Assembly: GCA_947476825.1 (NCBI GenBank)
Contig: CANJRV010000022.1
Span: 1-38,621, forward strand
DNA length: 38,621 nt
From: Bacteroidota bacterium
Lineage (GTDB): Bacteria > Bacteroidota > Bacteroidia > Chitinophagales > Chitinophagaceae
Direction: 5' to 3'
The translations under genes and the position numbers were made by a program. The notes below the pieces were generated by a model. It was not told the DNA's origin, ran no database searches, and was given only the letters and a program-made list of their open reading frames with translations. Shown piece after piece: positions 34,802 through 38,621 of this stretch; within the stretch, counting starts at the first letter, position 1; each line of letters opens with the position of its first letter.

Positions 34802-36297
34802 AGATGAAATATAAATTAATAATTTATTTATTATTATTGAGTAAAATATTATTTGCTCAAACAAATTTTGATAAGCAATGGATGAGTGGGGGGGGGTATA
34901 ATTATAAAACTTCTTTTAATACAACACAAGCAACAAATATTTTAGCTTGTTCCACTAAATTTCGATATTTTTCAGGTGGACATTCTAATATATGTGATAG
35001 CAATGGTCATCTAATACTTTGTAGTGATGGGTATAATATATACGATAGTAATTTGAATTATATTGATGGCGGTGACACTTTGGTTCCAAAGCTTTTTTAT
35101 AATGACCAAGATGGATTTAGTACTTATTCACAGAATTCAATTTTTCTACCATTCGATAGTGGTATTTATTATTTAATCACACCTGCGATGTCAGATGTTC
35201 ACTATACAGATTATATAATTAATGCAGTGGCTGATAGTTTAAGTAGAGCTTGCTTTGATTTATTACTCTATCACAAAATAGATATGATGGCCAATGGAGG
35301 TTTAGGAAAAGTAGTACAAAAAGCTATTCCCCTATTAACTAATGTAAGAACAGACAGGGTAAGAATGATCGCATGTAAACATGCTAATGGTAAAGATTGG
35401 TGGTTGCTAAAGCAAGCGACAGATACGAATATGATATATACTTTTTTGGTAAAGCAAGACACTATTGAAGGACCTTTTATTCAAGGATTTGCAGAGCCAC
35501 ATTTTGGAAAAGAACGTGGTTGGGCAAATAATTATGGGCAAAGCGTATTTAATAAAGAAGGTACAATGTATTTTACAGGATGTCCATTTAACTCCAAATT
35601 ATTTTATGCAAATTTCAATAGGTGTACTGGTATATTTTCTAATAATAAAGTAATAAATATCCCAATTGATTCTGTAGGTACATTTTACGAAGACCATACT
35701 TTTACAGGTTGTGCATTTTCAAATAATAGTCGGTTTTTGTATATTATTAAGGTTGGTAATATTTGGCAATATGATTTGAATGACCCTGATAGTAATACAG
35801 CATGGGTACGTATCGCTCAAAATTTAATTGATTTGCCGAATTATCAAGTATCTGTTTTAGCATATTTAGGTGCAGATCATAAAATATATATTGGAAATAA
35901 AAATGGGCTAGGGAATAATATGAGTGTAATAGATAACCCTGATGTGAAAGGAGTGGGTTGTGGCTTTTGTGCACAATGTTTTATATTTCCTAATATTGGA
36001 GTTCAATCTCCACCGTGTATGCCCAATTATGATTTAGGTGCAGATAGCAGTATTTGCTGGGCAGTGGGTGTGCATGAGGTGGTAAAAATAGTAGATGATT
36101 GGGTGGTATATCCTAATCCAAGTTCCAATAAAATCTTTATCAAAAATGCGAAATACCAAAGTAAAAAAGAATTGTATAATTCAGTAGGGCAATTGATACT
36201 TACAACTAAAGAAAATGAAATAGATGTGAGTAGATATGCAAATGGTATGTATTATATTCGAGCTGGAAACTTAACAAAAAAAATAATTATAGAGTAA
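34798..36297 (+). CDS. T9SS propeller-like surface protein, copy 1
   Basis: The 499-aa protein starts at an ATG overlapping the stop of the giant gene (ATGA). It has a signal peptide (MKMKYKLIIYLLLLSKILFA) and a body of repeated strand groups with beta-propeller flavour: GHLILCSDGYNIYDSN, RTDRVRMIACKHANGKDWWL, FSNNSRFLYIIKVGNIWQYD and DHKIYIGNKNGLGNNMSVI. The Cys-rich CGFCAQCFIFP precedes a type A sorting domain (WVVYPNPSSNKIFIKN ... GMYYIRAGN). Codons 30-32 are a run of nine G. The paralogue at 36808 has exactly the same length (1500 nt) and most of the same residues. Function is unknown; it is presumably carried to the cell surface together with the giant protein. Confidence 0.85.
   Translation: MKMKYKLIIYLLLLSKILFAQTNFDKQWMSGGGYNYKTSFNTTQATNILACSTKFRYFSGGHSNICDSNGHLILCSDGYNIYDSNLNYIDGGDTLVPKLFYNDQDGFSTYSQNSIFLPFDSGIYYLITPAMSDVHYTDYIINAVADSLSRACFDLLLYHKIDMMANGGLGKVVQKAIPLLTNVRTDRVRMIACKHANGKDWWLLKQATDTNMIYTFLVKQDTIEGPFIQGFAEPHFGKERGWANNYGQSVFNKEGTMYFTGCPFNSKLFYANFNRCTGIFSNNKVINIPIDSVGTFYEDHTFTGCAFSNNSRFLYIIKVGNIWQYDLNDPDSNTAWVRIAQNLIDLPNYQVSVLAYLGADHKIYIGNKNGLGNNMSVIDNPDVKGVGCGFCAQCFIFPNIGVQSPPCMPNYDLGADSSICWAVGVHEVVKIVDDWVVYPNPSSNKIFIKNAKYQSKKELYNSVGQLILTTKENEIDVSRYANGMYYIRAGNLTKKIIIE
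34888..34896 (+). repeat. G9 homopolymer inside the propeller copy 1 gene
   Basis: Nine consecutive G residues encode three glycines just after the signal peptide (MSGGGYNY). In such AT-rich DNA a run of this kind is unusual, and its position near the 5' end means that gain or loss of one G would abolish the protein. Confidence 0.8.
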
Positions 36298-36298
36298 T

Positions 36299-36808
36299 AT
36301 GTATTTATCTGTGCAATCCTTTAATCCGTGTATATCCGTGATTCAGACAAGTTGCCCTTATGTAAATGGTTCAGCAGTCTATAAAGCTCGTATGATATAT
36401 TCATCTTTAAATCCATTGATAGATTATAATGATATGCAATTATGTAATTCAGCTGGTGTGTATAAAAATAGCACTGGTGAGGGATTATTTGATAATGAAA
36501 ATAATTGGATAAATAGTTCATTTATTGAATCATTTACAGGAAAAAATAAAATTTATTCTGCTACTGATTTCCTTATTTATCCCAATCCAACTAACAATGA
36601 AATTAGAATTTCCTATACATTAAATAGTAATGAGAATGCGGAGCTTTTGATTTATGATATGTTAGGAATAACAAAAGTAAAAATTGAATTGAAGCCAGAA
36701 AATAATATTGTAGTTGTTCCAATACATTTTTTAAATGCTGGTGTTTATAGTTATCGTTATTTGATAAATAATGAACAAAGGGAAACAGGGAAACTAATTA
36801 TTGAATAA
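36299..36808 (+). pseudogene. C-terminal fragment of the giant protein (duplicated tail)
   Basis: From codon 18 (TSCPYVNGSAVYKARM) the 169-aa frame is a paralogue of the last ~157 residues of the giant protein, including its type A sorting domain (FLIYPNPTNNEIRISY ... GVYSYRYLINNEQ). The first 17 codons are translated dispersed repeat (36307-36350), not homologous protein, and there is no signal peptide. It is therefore a truncated copy that cannot be exported as it stands. Its start follows the stop of propeller copy 1 by one base, and its stop overlaps the start of copy 2 (TAATG), so the frame is preserved within the transcript. Whether it is translated is unclear. Confidence 0.8.
36307..36350. 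repeat. Dispersed repeat (R3-like) at a duplication breakpoint
   Basis: The minus strand reads TTGTCTGAATCACGGATATA followed by CACGGATTAAAGGATTGCAC. It shares the TTGTCTGAA head with the R3 copies at 15072, 15196 and 15509. Homology to the giant gene tail begins at the very next base, 36351. Confidence 0.75.
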
Positions 36809-38307
36809 TGAAAACAAAATTTATAATATTCATATTTTTTCTTATCGTGCTTAAACAAGTAGACGCTCAAACAAATTTCAATCTTACTTAGTTTACAGGA
36901 GGTCCAACAACTTATAGATCTGATTTTTTAAGTTCACCAGTCGTAAATAGTATAAAGGACTTAATACATAATAGAAGAATAGGAGCAGGAGGAAGTAATA
37001 TTTGCGATAGCACAGGGCAACTAATACTTTGTAGTGATGGCTATAATGTATACGATAGCAATTTGAATTATATTGATGGGGGTGATACTTTAGTTCCAAA
37101 ATTAGAATACGTTGATAGAGATGGATGGAGTGAGTTTTCACAAAATTCTATTTTTATGCCATTCGATAGTGGTATTTATTATTTGTTTACACCTGCAATG
37201 AGCGATTCGCAATTTGTAAATTATGCACTTAGCCCTGATATTGATTCACAAAGCAGAGCTTGTTATGATTTATTACTTTATCATAAAATTGACATGAAAG
37301 CCAATGGGGGGGCAGGTAAAGTTATAAACAAGGCAGTACCCTTATTAACGAATGTAAGAACAGATAGAGTACGCATGATGGCATGTAAACATGCCAATGG
37401 CAAGGATTGGTGGTTGCTAAAACAAGCTACTGATACCAATATGATATATACATTTCTAGTAAAGCAAGACACTGTTGAAGGTCCATTTATACAAGGTTTT
37501 GCAGAGCCCCATTTTGGTAAAGAACTAGGTTGGGCAAATAATTATGGTCAAAGTGCTTTTAATGAGGAGGGGACTGTTTATGTTAGTGGCGCACAATTTA
37601 ATACTAAATTCTTTTATGCCAATTTTAATAGATGTACTGGCATACTTTCAAACAATAAAGTAATCAATATCCCAATAGATTCAATAGGTACAATTTATGA
37701 AGATGGAACATTTGGAGGTTGTGCATTCTCGAATAATGGTAGGTTTTTGTATGTAATTAAAGTAAATAATATTTGGCAATATGATTTATTTGACCCTGAT
37801 AGCAGTACAGCGTGGGTTCGTATAGCAACTAATATGTTGAATTTGCCAAACTATCAAGTATCTATTATTGCCTATTTAGCACCAGATAATAAAATCTATA
37901 TTGGCAATAAGAATGGGCTAGGTAACAATATGAGTGTTATCGAAAACCCAGATGTGAAAGGTGTTGGATGTAATTTTTGTGCACAGTGTTTTATATTTCC
38001 TGGCGTAGGGGCTTCTTGTCCCCCCTGCATGCCCAATTATGATTTAGGAGAAGATAGCAGCATATGCTGGGCTGTGGGTGTGCATGAGGTGGTAAAAATA
38101 GTAGATGATTGGGTGGCATATCCTAATCCAAGTTCCAATAAAATCTATATCAAAAATGCGAAATACCAAAGTAAGAAAGAGTTGTATAATTCTGTAGGGC
38201 AATTGATATTTACCACTAAAGAAAATGAAATGGATGTGAGTAGATATACAAAAGGGATGTATTACATTCGTTGTGAAGGAATGAGCAAGAAAGTGATTAT
38301 AGAGTAA
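36808..38307 (+). pseudogene. T9SS propeller-like protein, copy 2, with in-frame amber codon
   Basis: The frame starts MKTKFIIFIFFLIVLKQVDA (signal peptide), QTNFNLT, and then meets TAG at 36889-36891 as codon 28. It continues in the same frame without further interruption to 38307. Aligned with copy 1 (QTNFDKQWMSGG), the TAG falls exactly on Trp28, coded TGG there, so one G-to-A change explains it. The remaining ~470 residues keep all landmarks: NICDSTGQLILCSDGYNVYD, MACKHANGKDWWLLKQATD, CNFCAQCFIFP and a type A sorting domain (WVAYPNPSSNKIYIKN). A TTG at 37063 could give a shorter frame but it would lack a signal peptide. The gene is either recently inactivated or rescued by suppression. 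Confidence 0.88.
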
Positions 38308-38418
38308 TAAATCATAGAAATCCTAAAATCAAAGAAACTTGTACTAAGCGCAGCCGATATAGAGCAACAAATCATAGAAATCTTAAAATCAAAGAAACTT
38401 GTACTGAGCGCAGCCGAA
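38299..38418. repeat. 60-bp tandem duplication spanning the copy 2 stop codon
   Basis: Two 60-bp units (38299-38358 and 38359-38418) each run from TATAGAGYAAYAAATCATAG to GTACTRAGCGCAGCCGA. The first includes the last codons and stop of the propeller gene. The tail CTTGTACTGAGCGCAGCCGA is of a type I recall from many Bacteroidota spacers. The middle part (AATCATAGAAATCYTAAAAT) resembles the 3' half of R3 on the other strand. Confidence 0.8.
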
Positions 38419-38464
38419 GTAAGAATGACAATGCATTCTCTCCAACAGGCAAATGACTATATTT

Positions 38465-38621
38465 CTATTTCCCCCATTCTCCTTTAAATTCGCTCTTCCA
38501 TTTTTCAAAAGGAATACTCTTTTGTTTATTCCCAGCAATATACTTAATAATCATCTCAAACGTAGGAATATCAAGGTATCCAGGAATTGGTTGTTTGTTG
38601 GTAAAATTAGGATCAAATAAA
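38465..38621 (-). CDS. C-terminal end of an unidentified protein (partial)
   Basis: The minus strand is open from the window edge to a TAG at 38467-38465. About 51 residues are visible, reading LFDPNFTNKQPIPGYLDIPT, then FEMIIKYIAGNK and IPFEKWKSEFKGEWGK. The even charge and the clean ending look like real coding sequence. I do not recognise the family. It converges on the duplicated T9SS genes, with about 45 bp between the tandem repeat and this stop. Confidence 0.6.
   Translation of the reverse strand, partial: LFDPNFTNKQPIPGYLDIPTFEMIIKYIAGNKQKSIPFEKWKSEFKGEWGK

Noticed and set aside
36889-36891. TAG as a pyrrolysine codon
   Set aside because: No pyl genes or downstream element are visible and the paralogue has Trp here; point mutation is simpler.

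Overview
The window is a low-GC stretch of chromosome from a member of the Bacteroidota. The main evidence is five proteins with type IX secretion (T9SS) C-terminal sorting domains, SprB-type repeats, a GEVED domain, an Omp28-like protein, a Porin_10-type porin, TAnnTTTG-like -7 promoter elements and several dispersed intergenic repeat families of a kind I associate with environmental Bacteroidota. A Chitinophagales- or Saprospiria-like lineage is plausible, but I cannot fix the taxon from this window. I saw no rRNA, tRNA, CRISPR array, prophage or intact insertion sequence.

Layout. Positions 1-5,100 hold the N-terminal tip of a possible small gene, topA on the minus strand, and a secreted parallel beta-helix protein on the plus strand. 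Positions 5,300-6,750 (minus) hold a small CCNGKC-motif protein followed by a Cys-rich outer-membrane barrel. Positions 6,869-10,368 form a tight run of purine nucleoside phosphorylase, putative porin and uracil-DNA glycosylase, closed by a perfect 33-bp palindrome; an MFS transporter converges on it. Positions 11,765-15,068 form a compact operon of an FAD-linked 2-hydroxyacid dehydrogenase, phosphoserine phosphatase and phosphoglycerate dehydrogenase. Positions 15,070-16,220 are a repeat-rich island with a RelE-like toxin/antitoxin pair and a decayed antitoxin tail. Positions 16,352-23,465 carry a 1416-aa GEVED/T9SS protein (minus), an ArsC-type reductase and an Omp28-like T9SS protein. A TSUP permease follows. 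Positions 24,691-28,049 carry a circularly permuted ATP-grasp, Alpha-E and transglutaminase cluster, a predicted peptide-ligation system, whose ATP-grasp gene is broken by an apparent 2-nt deletion. Positions 28,610-38,307 carry a giant beta-helix/SprB-repeat surface protein and a T9SS propeller-like protein, followed by a second copy of the last ~2 kb of that unit. A minus-strand gene end closes the window.

The most unusual signals are: (i) the ~1.96-kb tandem segmental duplication at 34,329-38,307, with a dispersed repeat exactly at its internal breakpoint, an amber codon replacing a tryptophan codon in the second propeller copy, and a G9 homopolymer near the 5' end of the first; (ii) four intergenic arrays of degenerate 7-bp units (consensus CGMCTTA), all in the same orientation; (iii) the frameshifted ATP-grasp gene in an otherwise intact three-gene system; (iv) two inverted copies of an ~80-bp hairpin element; and (v) a relic of the antitoxin 3' end flanked by duplicated repeats beside the live toxin-antitoxin pair.
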